64,000 nucleotides of DNA, from assembly GCA_958450325.1 (NCBI GenBank), contig OY288242.1, positions 1,736,001 to 1,800,000 on the forward strand, given 5' to 3'. A program made the position numbers and the translations under genes. The DNA comes from Agrostemma githago (lineage: Eukaryota; Streptophyta; Magnoliopsida; Caryophyllales; Caryophyllaceae). This document shows, in pieces, positions 1 to 10,610 of the stretch (within the stretch, counting starts at the first letter, position 1; each line of letters begins with the position of its first letter). A model generated the notes under the pieces. That model saw only the letters and a list, made by a program, of their open reading frames with translations, was not told where the DNA came from and ran no database searches.

Positions 1-1313
1 ACGATTCAAATACTAATAATTACAGAAGGGGATCGTCATTTGAAGAAGGGGAGATGGAGTATGAGGAGGTAGAGAGGCCAGAAGCGTATAAGAGGGTAAT
101 GAAGACATGGTCGAAGTGGGTGGACGACAACATTGATCCTAATCGTACCAAAGTCTTCTTCACCACCATGTCTCCTCTTCATATCAAGTACACTAACTAA
201 CTATATCCTACTACTTACTCGTCTTTTTATGTTCTACCTATTTAATTAAAATATACCACCTAAATAAATATATAATGGGTAAAATTATTAGAAGACGGAT
301 ATAGTATTAGTTTTACTTCTCACATCTCACAATCGGTTCCTTTAACATTATTTAATTTGAATGTGATCGAGCCGTCCGAAGATTATTGTGGTGGGGGGGG
401 CAACATGAGAATTTGCCTATAATTGTCAATCAACATGTAGATTGAATAAATTAATAATGTTTGTTAGGTGAGAATCTACGCGATGATTTGTAGCCAGTCA
501 TGTTAACAAAAGTAAAGTCATCAATAATTCAAATCATGTTTGTTAGAGATAGCTTTTAGATTTTGGTTGAACTGGTTACATAACATGGTATTAAAGTCAG
601 CATGATAAAAGTCATGGATATAAACAATTTTGGACCTCTAACCATCGCCTTAAGATTTTGGTTGAGTTGGTTCTATAACAGATGTATGGCGTAGAGTATT
701 GCTTTAATTTAGGTGAGTCAAAACCTACTTTATTTTGCACCTTGACTAACTTCTTAATTCAAAAATACACTCACAGGAACTCACTTTAAAATCGTAAATC
801 GTGCTCTGATCAATATAATATATTAATGTGTGACTTGGAAATCGGGACATGTCTTGCATTGATTGATGAGGTTGTTATTAATCTAATCATCTTAACTTAG
901 AGAAGTATATATTATGTCTATATATGTTGTAGAGAATTAACCATGTTTGAAATGAAATTAGGAGCTTGGACTGGAACAACCCGGAAGGAATAAAATGCGC
1001 AAAGGAAACGACACCAATACTCAACACAAGCATGTCGTTTGACGTAGGAACAGACAAACGACTGTTAGTAGCAGCACACAATGTGACACAGGCAATGAAC
1101 AGGGTGCCTGTCATCTTCCTTAACATCACTGCGCTCTCAGAGTATCGCAAAGACGCCCACACTTCTGTCTACACCATACAACAAGGCAAATTGCTTACAC
1201 CTGACCAACAGTCCGATCCCAGTAACTTTGCAGATTGTATCCATTGGTGTCTTCCAGGTTTACCTGATACTTGGAATGAGTTCCTCTACACAAGTATCAT
1301 TTCCCGCCCCTGA
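1..1313 (+). CDS. Trichome birefringence-like (TBL) O-acetyltransferase, C-terminal part
   Basis: This is the 3' end of a gene that begins before the window. Two exons are visible: 3-187 (frame from base 3) and 962-1313. The donor at 188 and acceptor ending at 961 restore a lysine codon and give HIKSLDWNNPEG across the junction. The C-terminal motif DCIHWCLPGLPDTWNE carries the conserved D-x-x-H of the PC-esterase domain, whose Asp and His belong to the catalytic Ser-His-Asp set. Family knowledge: TBL proteins are Golgi type II membrane enzymes that O-acetylate xylan, mannan or pectin. The GDS motif, TM anchor and N-terminus lie outside the window, so the substrate cannot be assigned. The protein ends ten residues after the WNEF segment, as is usual for the family. 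No frameshift is visible. Confidence in the family is high, in the subgroup none. Confidence 0.92.
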
Positions 1314-1337
1314 GCCTGAGCCTGAGCCTGAGCCTGA
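1311..1337 (+). repeat. TGAGCC hexanucleotide microsatellite overlapping the TBL stop codon
   Basis: Four perfect TGAGCC units follow one another and are then cut off at TGAC. The first TGA is the stop codon of the TBL gene. Because the unit is six bases long, each unit presents another TGA in the same frame. Confidence 0.9.
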
Positions 1338-1866
1338 CACGACTCTTCTCACCTCCTCATCTTTTCATTCTTTTCCTCGATGTTACGGAAATTGATTTGC
1401 TTTGCTGCAACTGTGATCCTGCAAGCCCATGCCCCATGCCATGCCAGGCCATTTTTTGTGAATCCCTTGGCTTAGAAATTATTCATGTATAGGATTTTAC
1501 TCCCTCTGTATTGTAAAGTATAGAAAAGGTACGAAGAAAATTGGAGTGTAAACTATGGGGTTACACTCGAAAGTGGGAGCTAGAGAAAGGTATAGACGAC
1601 TCACCTCACCCCTCCAAGGTTTGAATGACTCGAATAGGTTGTGTGTTTTAAGACCCTTCTCCCCAAGCTCCCAGTCCACGAAGAAACGAAATAAAACCCA
1701 CCCACGCTATTAACTCGAGTCCTACGAGAGCTAACAACGAGGTTAGGTGACTAATCTAACCTCCCAGGTTAATTAGGCCTAACCTTGCACACTACACTCG
1801 GTTATATGAAAGGGTTTTTAGAGAGAGTTTCAAACTCAAAATTTTCATCCAACATCACCTAACTAT
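1338..1866. other. 3' flank of the TBL gene, no gene seen
   Basis: This holds the 3' UTR and flank of the TBL gene. A lone Stowaway-like terminus (TACTCCCTCTGT) sits at 1498 without a convincing partner. The open frames are short, carry stops and look like nothing known. Confidence 0.5.
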
Positions 1867-1959
1867 TACTATCTCTGGACACTAATTTTTTTGCTTCATT
1901 TAATTAAAATACTCCTCATAAATATTAAGGTAATGAGGTAAAAAGTGTCCGAGGGAGTA
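1867..1959. mobile_element. 93-bp Stowaway-like MITE
   Basis: The ends TACTATCTCTGGACACT and AGTGTCCGAGGGAGTA are imperfect inverted repeats beginning and ending with TA. The interior, with ATTAAAATACTCCTC, matches the interior of the 93-bp element at 52296-52388, so the two are copies of one family. Confidence 0.65.
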
Positions 1960-2500
1960 CAATGCATAATGGATGCCTTATATAGACCCTTAGGTGGAGG
2001 GAATACACATCCAAAGAGGGCTAAATACATACAATAACAATAAAAACAAGACAATCAAAAGCTGGTATAAATCAGATGGTCCATGGTCTTTTGAGGTGTG
2101 CTCTAATATCGCTTGTGTATCAGGTAGTTAGGTGTAATAGAATTGTTTTTTTTTTTTCTATACAAAATTTTTATAAAACTTGGAATCTCTCATATCATAC
2201 TTTATCTATACGGAAGAGTATATAATAGTACTCCGTATTGATCAGTGTTCGTATAGTCGCACACTCGCACTGTACTAGTGTATTGTGTATTTCTCCTTTG
2301 GATTTGGTCCTGGATCAAATAGGTACTCCGCATATTTCTACACTTTTAATCATAGTATCATAATCAACACAAACATAATATTTCTATATATCGTATCATT
2401 AATACTCTGATGATTTGCTTCCACCATTATTCATCATAATCCTTTGCTAGATGAATATTTTAGACAAAACAATAACGAAATTACTTTTTCCTAACGCACG
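1960..2500. other. Intergenic DNA, no gene seen
   Basis: AT-rich sequence between the small MITE and the copia insertion. It contains one isolated TACTCCGTA word (2229-2237) and no coding signal. Confidence 0.5.
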
Positions 2501-2503
2501 TAT

Positions 2504-2841
2504 TGATAAATGATTGAATTCAATTTAGTTTGTGTGTGGGATATTATGGAGAATGTAGACTACATGATTGTTTGTTGATTGATTAATTTTTCTTCATTTC
2601 TTATTCTGCATTGCATAAATGATGTCCCTTTATATACTAGGTTACATCCCACAACCCTAGAATCAAAGTAAACATGTGCATACTGACATTACAATGCTAT
2701 TACTGATACAGTGCATTGTCGCTATCTGCTATCAGTATGTCTTCTTTCATGTTATGTCCTCTGCTTCCTCACTGCATAAGCATAGGTCAACTTACCAATT
2801 TGAGCTTTGTTGTGATCTAGCTTTTGGACTTCTCTTTTACA
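2504..2841 (-). repeat. Copia 3' LTR
   Basis: On the plus strand it begins TGATAAATGATTG and ends CTTCTCTTTTACA, giving TG...CA ends. It matches 12876-13229 along its length. It lacks an 8-bp and a 7-bp stretch that are tandemly duplicated in the other copy. Confidence 0.9.
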
Positions 2842-2855
2842 CTCCCCCTCAAGAT
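2842..2855 (-). other. Copia polypurine tract
   Basis: On the minus strand this reads CATCTTGAGGGGGAG and abuts the TG of the 3' LTR. That is the expected position for plus-strand DNA priming. Confidence 0.8.
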
Positions 2856-2873
2856 GTGAGTGTGATTCATTCA

Positions 2874-2994
2874 TCACTCCATCTTGTTGAGTAAATGATG
2901 ATGTTGTTTCACTGTGAGTTGTTTTGTTAGAACATCAGCTACTTGTTCATTTGAACTAACATAAATAGGTTTGACAATTTCATTTGCCACCTTT
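2874..2994 (-). pseudogene. Copia RNase H C-terminal end, cut off by the CACTA insertion
   Basis: Minus-strand reading gives VANEIVKPIYVSSNEQVADV, then a continuation through LTKQL to a stop at 2874-2876. This is the usual copia RNase H tail. It continues directly from HFIREK at the other side of the CACTA element (10345 onward) once the TTT duplication is collapsed, which proves the two parts were one reading frame. Confidence 0.9.
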
Positions 2995-3029
2995 CACTAC
3001 AAGAAATACTTCATATAACTACCAATTAC

Positions 3030-3053
3030 GCGCGACTGATAAATTCAGTAGCT
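3030..3053 (+). repeat. CACTA left subterminal repeats, outer part
   Basis: Copies of the CGCGACTGAT / CAGTAGCTA motif lie just inside the left end. The series is split here by the solo LTR and resumes at 6584. The motif resembles the arrays bound by TNPA-type proteins in En/Spm elements; binding here is inferred. Confidence 0.75.
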
Positions 3054-3058
3054 AATTT

Positions 3059-6000
3059 TGTAACACCCACTATTTTCCTAGTGCCGTTAATTATTCTGTT
3101 GTAACTTCGTCATGACTCTATGTCAATTTCGTCTTCTATTTCCTTCAACTTTCTGAATTCTTATTATTTTTTTTGAGTCAAATAATATTTATTTTTATTT
3201 TAAAAGATTTTAATTCTTGTAAACCTATTTATTTGATTTTCATTGTAAACTATTTATTTTTGCGCGTGAAGTTCTTTTTTTCTACGAACTAACGTTTTAA
3301 GCTTGAAATTCAGTTATTTATTTTTCCTAAATATCAAAACACGTTTATATGATATTTCCAACTAAGAAATATTTTTATTTAAGAATATTTGACCTTTAAT
3401 GATTTTATTACGAAGTTTCGTAAATAATTATTTTCCAACGCGCGGTTTACTCGAACTGATTTGAAATACCTTTACCAATTTTACGATTCATCTTTTTATC
3501 AACTTAGAAATTATTTGGGACATTTTCCCCATGTTTTGGACCGTGACACACCCATGTCACATTTTTACACTACAACTTTGTATACATTTCATTTTATGAT
3601 GTTTAAGCATTAGATTTTTTTTTTTCTCACCCATTTATTTTTGGCCTTAAACACAAACTCTTCACACTCCCTTCTTCTCTCATTTTGGTTGATTTGTGCA
3701 TGTATTATGACATAGTTTTCATCAAAATTTAGTTATCATTTATGCTTTAGAAAACCATCCACTTTCTTATCATTCATTTTACAAAAAAATAAACAACATT
3801 TCCTCCCTTTTTCTCTCTTGGCTGAGATTTTCCAGCAGCTTTTCTAGCCAAATGTTGTCTCAAATCGAGTCTCGATCGTCTCGTTTTCATCTCCTAAATA
3901 ATCGTCATTCCGATCTCTTCGTTAAGGTAATAATCGATGTTGTTTTCGATCGTTATTTTCCTTGATTTTCTTAGTTTTCTCATGGTATTTTTCCACCATG
4001 CTTTTCTTGTGTTGAAGGATTTTTGAATGATCCCAAAGCCGACGAATTAATAATCGACTCGAATTTGGGTTAGAGGTAACGTCGATGTTACTCGGTATTT
4101 CATGATTTTAATTGTGTATTTGCATGTATAATTTTTATATTTCATTTTTGACAATATATATATTTCATATAATCTGGAAAATTTTTAGAAAAGTTGAAAA
4201 TTTGTATGTTTCGATATTTTTATCGCTTTTACGAGATTAACGATTAAATCGTCATATTAATTTGTAAAATCGTAATATTCGGCCTAAACATGTAATATAT
4301 ATTTATATTATGTAAAAATGATGTTTTTGATGATTTTTAATAATTTAGTATTTTTCTGATATTTTAGTTATCGATTATTGAATTATTTCCGTTTACGGAC
4401 AAAAACGATTAAAAGCCGATTTTTAGTTCTAGTACTTAAACATTTTATTTTAATCTTATTTTTGACGTGGTGAAACTTTCTGATGCAATAAAAATTTCTG
4501 AATTTTTTCGTAATTTTTTTGGAATTTCTAAGTGGATGAATTAATAAATCACTTTAAATCATCGTTTATCGTTAAAACCGCGTTTGTCGTTTAAATTCTC
4601 GATTTTTGGTCTTTTGATTTAATCTGGAAAAAATTATGTTTCTGATGGTTTTTTAATAAAATGTATTTTTATGATTTTTAGTGCTTTAATAAAATGTTAG
4701 GAACGATAAGTTTTATTAATGGAATCGTTAATTGTGAAAACGGGTTTTAAAGACGGTTTTGGTGGAATTTATTAAAGCTGGAATTTTTGGAAATCTGGAA
4801 AAATGGTATTTTCTGGAAAATCATGATTTATAATCTTAATAATAATTTTTGGATATTAATACTTAAATCGTTTTGTAATTACTATTTTTATTAATCGTTA
4901 TTGTCGAGATTAGACGATTAACGAGAAAACGCTTTAAAAACCGAGTTTTAGGATTCTGGAAAATTTTATTTTCTGGACATAATATCCATAAATATATTTT
5001 AACTATTTTACGTAATTTTTGTACTATTTATTAAAGTCTTTAATTAATAAGTATTGATTTTTGGACAAATTACGATTTATCGTTAAAATGCTTCGTCTTA
5101 CCTAAAAGATTTATTTTTCCAGCTATTTTGAAAATATTTAAATCTGAAACATTAAGAGTTAAATCATCCCTTAACATATTCTAAATATATTCAATGGTTT
5201 AATTAAATAAAAGACGTTAAAAGATTTAATTTGACATTTGCCGTAAAATCCTATTTGTAATCGTATTGTCGTAACTAATAATAATTAGGGAATTTTAGCT
5301 TTGTAAATTTTGAAAACACCCTGATTAGTATTATTAAAAATTTTAAGACATTTTTAATCATTTTATACACTTGTACGATATTTCAATAACTTCATAAACT
5401 CAAATGTTCTTACTTTAATAATTAATATCGTTAAGGCCGAAAGTATTAGTTTTATAAATCTATATCGTTTACTAAAAATTGGTATTAGTATGAACTAATA
5501 TTTTTACTATTTTGATATAATACTATTTTTAGTAAAGTTTCTAAAAATAGAAGTTTCCTAAAATAGAAAGTTTCCTCTTTTAGAATATAAATGTTTACTT
5601 CTTTTATCCTAATATTATTTATATTTATTATATCTTTTGAATATCGATAATGACTTTGTTTTGGAGTTATGGAATAAGGACAAGTATGAGGTTAGAGTAA
5701 TATATTCTAGGGTTTACGGTTTTGCCATCAACTATAAGGCTAGTGTATCAGGAATCGGTACATTGGTTGTTGAACCGGGTGACAGGTATCCCGGGAGTTT
5801 TGTATATTTTGATCTTAAGCTTAGGTCTCGCAGTAAGTCGCCGTCATAAGTTGAACTGGGTGACAGGTAATTCCAGGAGGGGTGTGCATTATCTTAAACT
5901 AGGGTCACGCATTTATAAGTCGCCGCTCTATTATGGTTGAGTAGCCTAGTTAGAGACCGAAGTTTGATTTGTTTGAAATAAGTTCTCGAAGCTAGTTTTT

Positions 6001-6578
6001 AGTACTCTTCTAGTGAAAGTCTAGCCGTCTACACTACTCTTATCCATAACTCCATTTTGAATATTTTTATTATTATCGATATAATTTGGTTGCAGGTTGG
6101 CAAATGTTTTATGTTTTCTTCGGAAAACTCATTTTTATTATATTGTTTTGATACGTGAAGTTTTTCACTGAAAGTTTATTTTTATTATAATGTGTTTTAC
6201 TGTTTTCCATTTTTACTATTTTTCTATAATAGTAATTACAGTTTTAAAATCCTGTTATACGGCTGGGAGAACGTTGACGTTGCTCCCCACTGATTGTGGC
6301 TGTTATGTTTTTAACATGGCTGGTATATGTGTTTTCCTTCGGGTGGGCTAGCGAGCAGTTATAGATCCTGCTTGTTTTAATCAGATCACTGTATTATGGA
6401 TTGTTAAAACCCTTTTTATGGATTTTATTTATTTATTTATTTTGTAGCCATTTTAATTTTATGGCTTATGTATTGACTTACCATTTTTATTTAATCAAGA
6501 CATAGCTACAGTGTGTTATAATCTCACTTCTACAGTGTTTCTGCCACTGTATTGCGTTAAAATTTTTAGGGGATTACA
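3059..6578 (+). mobile_element. Solo LTR, probably Ty3/gypsy (3,520 bp)
   Basis: It begins TGTAACACCC and ends GGGGATTACA, and is flanked by a perfect 5-bp duplication AATTT (3054-3058 and 6579-6583). No gag-pol, primer site or second LTR is present, so the internal region was lost by LTR-LTR recombination. The sequence is strongly AT-rich. A GC-richer patch near 6260-6370 and two copies of an 81-86 bp unit near 5769-5935 stand out. Its first 20 bases closely resemble the start (minus strand) of the other solo LTR at 25184-27211, so the two elements are related. Confidence 0.9.
5769..5935 (+). repeat. Imperfect tandem duplication inside the solo LTR
   Basis: Units at 5769-5849 and 5850-5935 both start GTTGAAC(C/T)GGGTGACAGGT and both end with AAGTCGCCG. 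A third partial start, GTTGAG, follows at 5936. Confidence 0.8.
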
Positions 6579-6583
6579 AATTT

Positions 6584-6800
6584 TGCGACTGAAAGTACAA
6601 CACGCGACTGATATTAGTCGCTGGACGAGGAGGCGAAAAAAAAAATTTAGTTACCCTTAGCGACCGAAATCAGTCGCTAAAATAAACGATGCGCGATCGA
6701 TTTCGGTCGCTAAATTGTTGAACTTGCTACGGAATTAGCGACTGAAATCGGTCGCTAATCGAAGTGGCGTGCGACCGATTTCGGTCGCTAAAGTGCGTCA
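6584..6800 (+). repeat. CACTA left subterminal repeats, inner part
   Basis: At least six direct or inverted copies of GCGAC(T/C)GAAAT(C/T)(A/G)GTCGC occur here, several forming near-perfect palindromes such as TAGCGACTGAAATCGGTCGC. They mirror the copies at 10100-10325. Confidence 0.9.
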
Positions 6801-7386
6801 ATTTTTTTAAATCCGCGAACAGCCCCCCTATCCCTCTCACATTCGCCATTTCACTCTCTCTCTCTCTACAAACTCTCTCCCTTCTCTCTAATCCGTCTCC
6901 ACCTTCTTTATCATTCCTTCCTTCTTCATTCCTCCATTTTTTTAATTACGGTATGTTTTTTTATCTATACTTAATTTAAATTATTTGTTAATTTTTTTAT
7001 TTATTGATATAAATAGATTAGTTATTGAGTTAGATGTTTTTATAGTGTAGTGTTGTTGTTAGTATTGGAGTATTTAGTGTAGTTAGAATGTTAATCGCCC
7101 AATAGGTTCCCCAATTTGAAATATGTAGATTGTTAGTATAAAATTAGAGTTTGTGGTTAAGTAGTTGAATGAATTGGGTTGTTTTGATGTGTTAGGAAAT
7201 TGGAAGTAAAATACAATTATGCCGATTTAGTGAGGTAAATATGGACGAATTGGGTGGAAATAGTACTATGTTTAGGCGAATTGATAATTTTACAGGATAT
7301 TTGACTAGTGTATATATATATTAGAAAATTACTTTGTAGGAAATAATTTGTATGTGGTTATTCTCTCAATTTTTTTAGATAAAAAG
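6801..7386 (+). other. CACTA leader region
   Basis: Pyrimidine-rich TCTCTCTCTC tracts (6850-6900) are followed by AT-rich sequence up to the TNP2-like start. This is probably the 5' untranslated part of the transposon gene. No separate coding signal is seen. Confidence 0.4.
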
Positions 7387-8283
7387 ATGAAGAGACAGGA
7401 ACGAAAATGGATGTATGGGGAAAGATTCGATAAGAAACGACGTCCCACAAAGGAATTTTTAGAGGGTGTTAATCGCTTTCTTGAGTTCGCTGAAACCCAT
7501 CCCGAATACGCGTCAGAGGGTAGATTTAGGTGTCCTTGTGTGAAATGTAAGAACATCAAATTCTTGGATAGTATTTTGATTAAGGAACATATTATCTCAG
7601 ATGGGTTTAGCCCAAATTACTATTATTGGATTTGTCATGGTGAGAAGTCTGCTTTTGAGGAATCTAAGGTGGATCAGAAAGAGGGCGGGGTGAGAGGAAT
7701 GATTGTTGATGTGGTTGAGTGCAATTTGTTTAATGATGAGAGCATATACACTAACGACGATGACCAACCAACCCCACAAGAGCCAAACCCACAAGCGAAA
7801 ACTTTTTTTGATATGTTAGAGGCTGCGGAGAAGCCATTATATGGAGGGTGTGATGTGACATTGTTAGAAGTCGCGTCTATGGTAGTGACCCTTAAATGTG
7901 AGTATAACCTACCTTTTGGGTGCGTAGACGGTATCGCTGCGTTGATTGAGAAACTCATCCCAAAAGACAACATTATGACCAAAACATTCTACAACACCAA
8001 AAAAATAGTTAAAGGTCTTGAACTTCCGCATCAAAAGATCGATGCTTGTCCCGATGGATGTATGCTTTTTTGGAAGGACGATGCCATGCTTGAGAAATGT
8101 AAGATATGTGGGAAGGGTAGATACAAAACTGTAGATGGGAATATTGTTTTGAGGGGTAAGAAAGGAAAGAGTGTTGCGAGGCATAAAAAACCTATACCAC
8201 TTAGTCGACTTACCTACTTTCCCTTCTTTCAACTATTACATGTCTGCAGATATGACGTTGGGCAGCAGGCTGAGGTTTGGTAG
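7387..8283 (+). pseudogene. TNP2-like CACTA transposase, N-terminal part only
   Basis: The reading frame opens with MKRQERKWMYGERFDKKRR. It then has the transposase-associated domain with cysteine pairs (FRCPCVKCKN) and ISDGFSPNYYYWICHGE, a typical CACTA N-terminal zinc-binding module. A second conserved block covers LPFGCVDGIAAL, then CPDGCMLFW and CKICGKGRY. The start at 7387 is preferred over the upstream ATG at 7348 because family members start just before the RKWMY block. The frame ends after LSRLTYFPF, exactly where the catalytic TNP2 domain should begin. That domain is absent, and the TNPA-like gene begins within 30 bases of the break. The product cannot transpose DNA. Confidence 0.88.
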
Positions 8284-9854
8284 TTCGAGCAACAGCAGGA
8301 ACAGGGACCGGCAACAGCAGGAAGACCAAGAAGAGAACCGGCGGGAGGACGAACAAAAAGTGGAGAACAAGGAGGAGGTGCAGGGCAATGATGAGCAACC
8401 AGAACAACCGCAACCACAATAGGATGAAGTGCTTCGATACACAGACGATGGGCGCCTAATAATTGGTCCCGAGTCCACATGGTGAGACATTGTATTTCCT
8501 TTTTTTTGTGAGACATCATCTTATTTCACTCTTTGGTGTAGATTTTGTACTCGTGCGACGGTGACTGGTGTCAAGGACAGTTTCATGAATGATTTGACTA
8601 CTTACTGCACGAGTTGGACCAAGTTGCCTCTGTGGCAACGGGAGAAGTGGTTTGCCAACTTCAAGGTACACCAATTTTTTATTTTTATTAATTATCTGTT
8701 ACTGTTTACAGATTACTAATACAATGACAACAAACTATCTTGCAGTACAAACACTTTTACAACGATGGTCTCGAGGTGGCTGTGAGAGACAGATACATGG
8801 ATGTCGCGTAGGACATATACAAAGACATGATGTATAAGATGGCGAGCGATGTAAAGTTACAGAAACACCTTAGAGGTTCGATAACTAAATTGGTGTTAGT
8901 ACCTGAACAGAAAGTTGTATATATATTCAAAACATTTATTGATCTCAAAGTGTATAAATTGTAGGTGACGCCATCCAACAGTTCCAAACAGCGCGCTCCG
9001 ACCCGAACTTCCTTAAAAGATCCGTCCAGGCGAAAAAGAACAAGAGGCGGGGAGGGGACCCCGAGGCGGAGGCGGAGTGCACCCACTACGGTGGGTCGCA
9101 GTCGATGCACCAACGGGCCATGAACGTTAGTATTTCCGTACCTTTGATTTTTATATTGGATTCTTATTTAATGTTTTCATTATAAAAATAAATGAAAAAT
9201 CTACATGTACTGTCAACAGGTGAAGAAGAAAACCGGAGAATTCCTTCCTCCTGTGCAGCTATTTCTCGAAGCGAAGAGTAAGGGGGACGATGCCACCGGT
9301 CGATCATTCGCCACGAAGAAGGATTTGGACACTTGGGTAAGTTTCAAACACAAGACTTCGTTACTTTTTTTTCTTCAAACAATCAACCTAATCATGACTT
9401 CAATTTCTTTCAGAGATCGTATTTGGCGGCCACTAGAGCGCCCGAGAATGAAGGTGTGGACCCGAGCACGATTTGGTTCAGAGTCGCGGAGGGATACCGC
9501 AAGGGAGTGGTGTACGGTACGGGGAACGCTCATTCCCTGTATTGGACACCACCCAATGTTCGGGGGGCCCATGCGACCACGACGGAGTGTGTACCATCCG
9601 AGATGGCTGAGATGAGGGCGGAACTTCGAGAGGAGAGGGCGCAACGGGCAGCTATGGCCGAGCAGATGAAGGAGCAGAATGAGAGGCTGAAGACGCAGGA
9701 GTCCATTAACCTGCAAATTCTGGAAGAGATACGGCGTCTTAGGAACACGCAGCAATATAACTGCAACTCCGGCCCCACTCCCCGATTCCCGGATCCTAGA
9801 GACCCCTTCGGTGACGGTGGTAGTGGTGCGCCAGCTAGTTTCCCTGTTGGCTGA
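8252..9854 (+). pseudogene. TNPA-like (Ptta/En/Spm family) gene with two in-frame TAG stops
   Basis: This is the second CACTA gene. It starts MTLGSRLRFG, then a Q/E/R-rich stretch, then FCTRATVTGVKDSFMNDL and LPLWQREKWFANFK, a conserved plant-transposase block. Exons can be followed at about 8252-8481, 8543-8665, 8745-8874, 8965-9125, 9220-9335 and 9414-9854. The last encodes a coiled coil (MAEMRAELREERAQRAAM) and a proline-rich tail. TAG codons interrupt the frame at 8420-8422 and 8809-8811, and the first splice junction does not join cleanly. Family role: TNPA-like proteins bind the subterminal repeats and help excision. The breaks show decay in this copy. Confidence 0.85.
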
Positions 9855-10099
9855 GTTGATTGAATGAAAACAATTTGTAGTTTCTGAATGCTTGTTGTCA
9901 AAACAGTTTGTAACAATACTTTTAATTTAGTGTATTCATGACGTTTGCGTACTTGGTTGCCAATTTTGGAGTGTGAAGCTTGCGTAACGTTTGGAACAAC
10001 GTCTGGAATGATGTTTGGGATGTATTGTGGTTGTTGGTTTGTTTTATTGTGCAGATTTTGGCTAGAAAATTAATAAATATAACCGGCCTATTTCTGGCA
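9855..10099 (+). other. 3' flank of the TNPA-like gene
   Basis: Sequence between the TNPA-like stop and the right subterminal repeats. No coding signal. Confidence 0.5.
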
Positions 10100-10325
10100 C
10101 GGTAGCGACTGATATCAGTAGCTAAATTTTCTATTTAGCGACTGAAATCAGTCGCTGAAGGACGCCACGTCGCACCATTTAGCGACTGATTTCAGTCGCG
10201 CGTATTTTTAGCGACTGAAATCGGTCGCTAGATGCGACTAACTGTAGCCACTGTCGCTTAGCGACTGTTGACAGTCGCGTGTCTCTTTTAGCGACTGATG
10301 TCAGTAGCTAAGATCAGTCGCCACT
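10100..10325 (+). repeat. CACTA right subterminal repeats
   Basis: About eight copies of the GCGACTGA(A/T)(A/T)TCAGTCGC family in both orientations, matching the left-end set in sequence and spacing. Confidence 0.9.
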
Positions 10326-10347
10326 GACTTTAACTCTTGTAGTGTTT

Positions 10348-10610
10348 TCCCTTATGAAGTGAGAATCAATCTCTATGTGTTTAGTCCTTTCATGAAGAAC
10401 AGGATTAACTGCTATGGCTATGGCAGCTTGGTTGTCACACCTTAATGCAACAATTTCAAGTTTAGTGAGGCCTAAATCTTTTAACAGAGTCATTAGCCAA
10501 GTAACCTCACATGTTGTCAGTTCCATGGCCCTGTATTCAGCCTCCGCTGATGACCTAGACACAACACTTTGCTTCTTAGATTTCCATGAGACTGGTGACT
10601 GCCCTAACAA
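10348..10610 (-). pseudogene. Copia RNase H, main part
   Basis: Minus-strand reading gives GQSPVSWKSKKQSVVSRSSA then EAEYRAM, LRCDNQAAI and RTKHIEIDSHFIRE, the standard copia RNase H series. The frame stops at the CACTA border and resumes at 2994. Just upstream it is joined to integrase sequence; the intervening integrase C-terminus and all of the reverse transcriptase are missing. Confidence 0.92.

Larger units (their letters stand above)
2995..10344 (+). mobile_element. CACTA (EnSpm) DNA transposon, inserted in copia RNase H
   Basis: The left end is CACTACAAGAAAT and the right end is the inverted CTCTTGTAGTG. The flanks are a TTT duplication (2992-2994 and 10345-10347), which fits the 3-bp duplication of CACTA elements. 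Many subterminal copies of a GCGACTGAAATCGGTCGC-type motif lie inside both ends. It carries remnants of both standard CACTA genes: a TNP2-like N-terminus and a TNPA-like gene. The transposase core is absent, so the copy cannot be autonomous. A 3,520-bp solo LTR was inserted into its left subterminal region; without it the element is about 3.8 kb. Confidence 0.95.

Noticed and set aside
1498..1866. Possible larger MITE beginning TACTCCCTCTGT at 1498 and ending at 1959
   Set aside because: Only about ten terminal bases pair. The right end pairs much better with 1867, so the smaller element is preferred.
7674..8519. Several minus-strand open frames opposite the CACTA genes
   Set aside because: They are shadows of the plus-strand TNP2-like and TNPA-like frames, with no recognisable domain.
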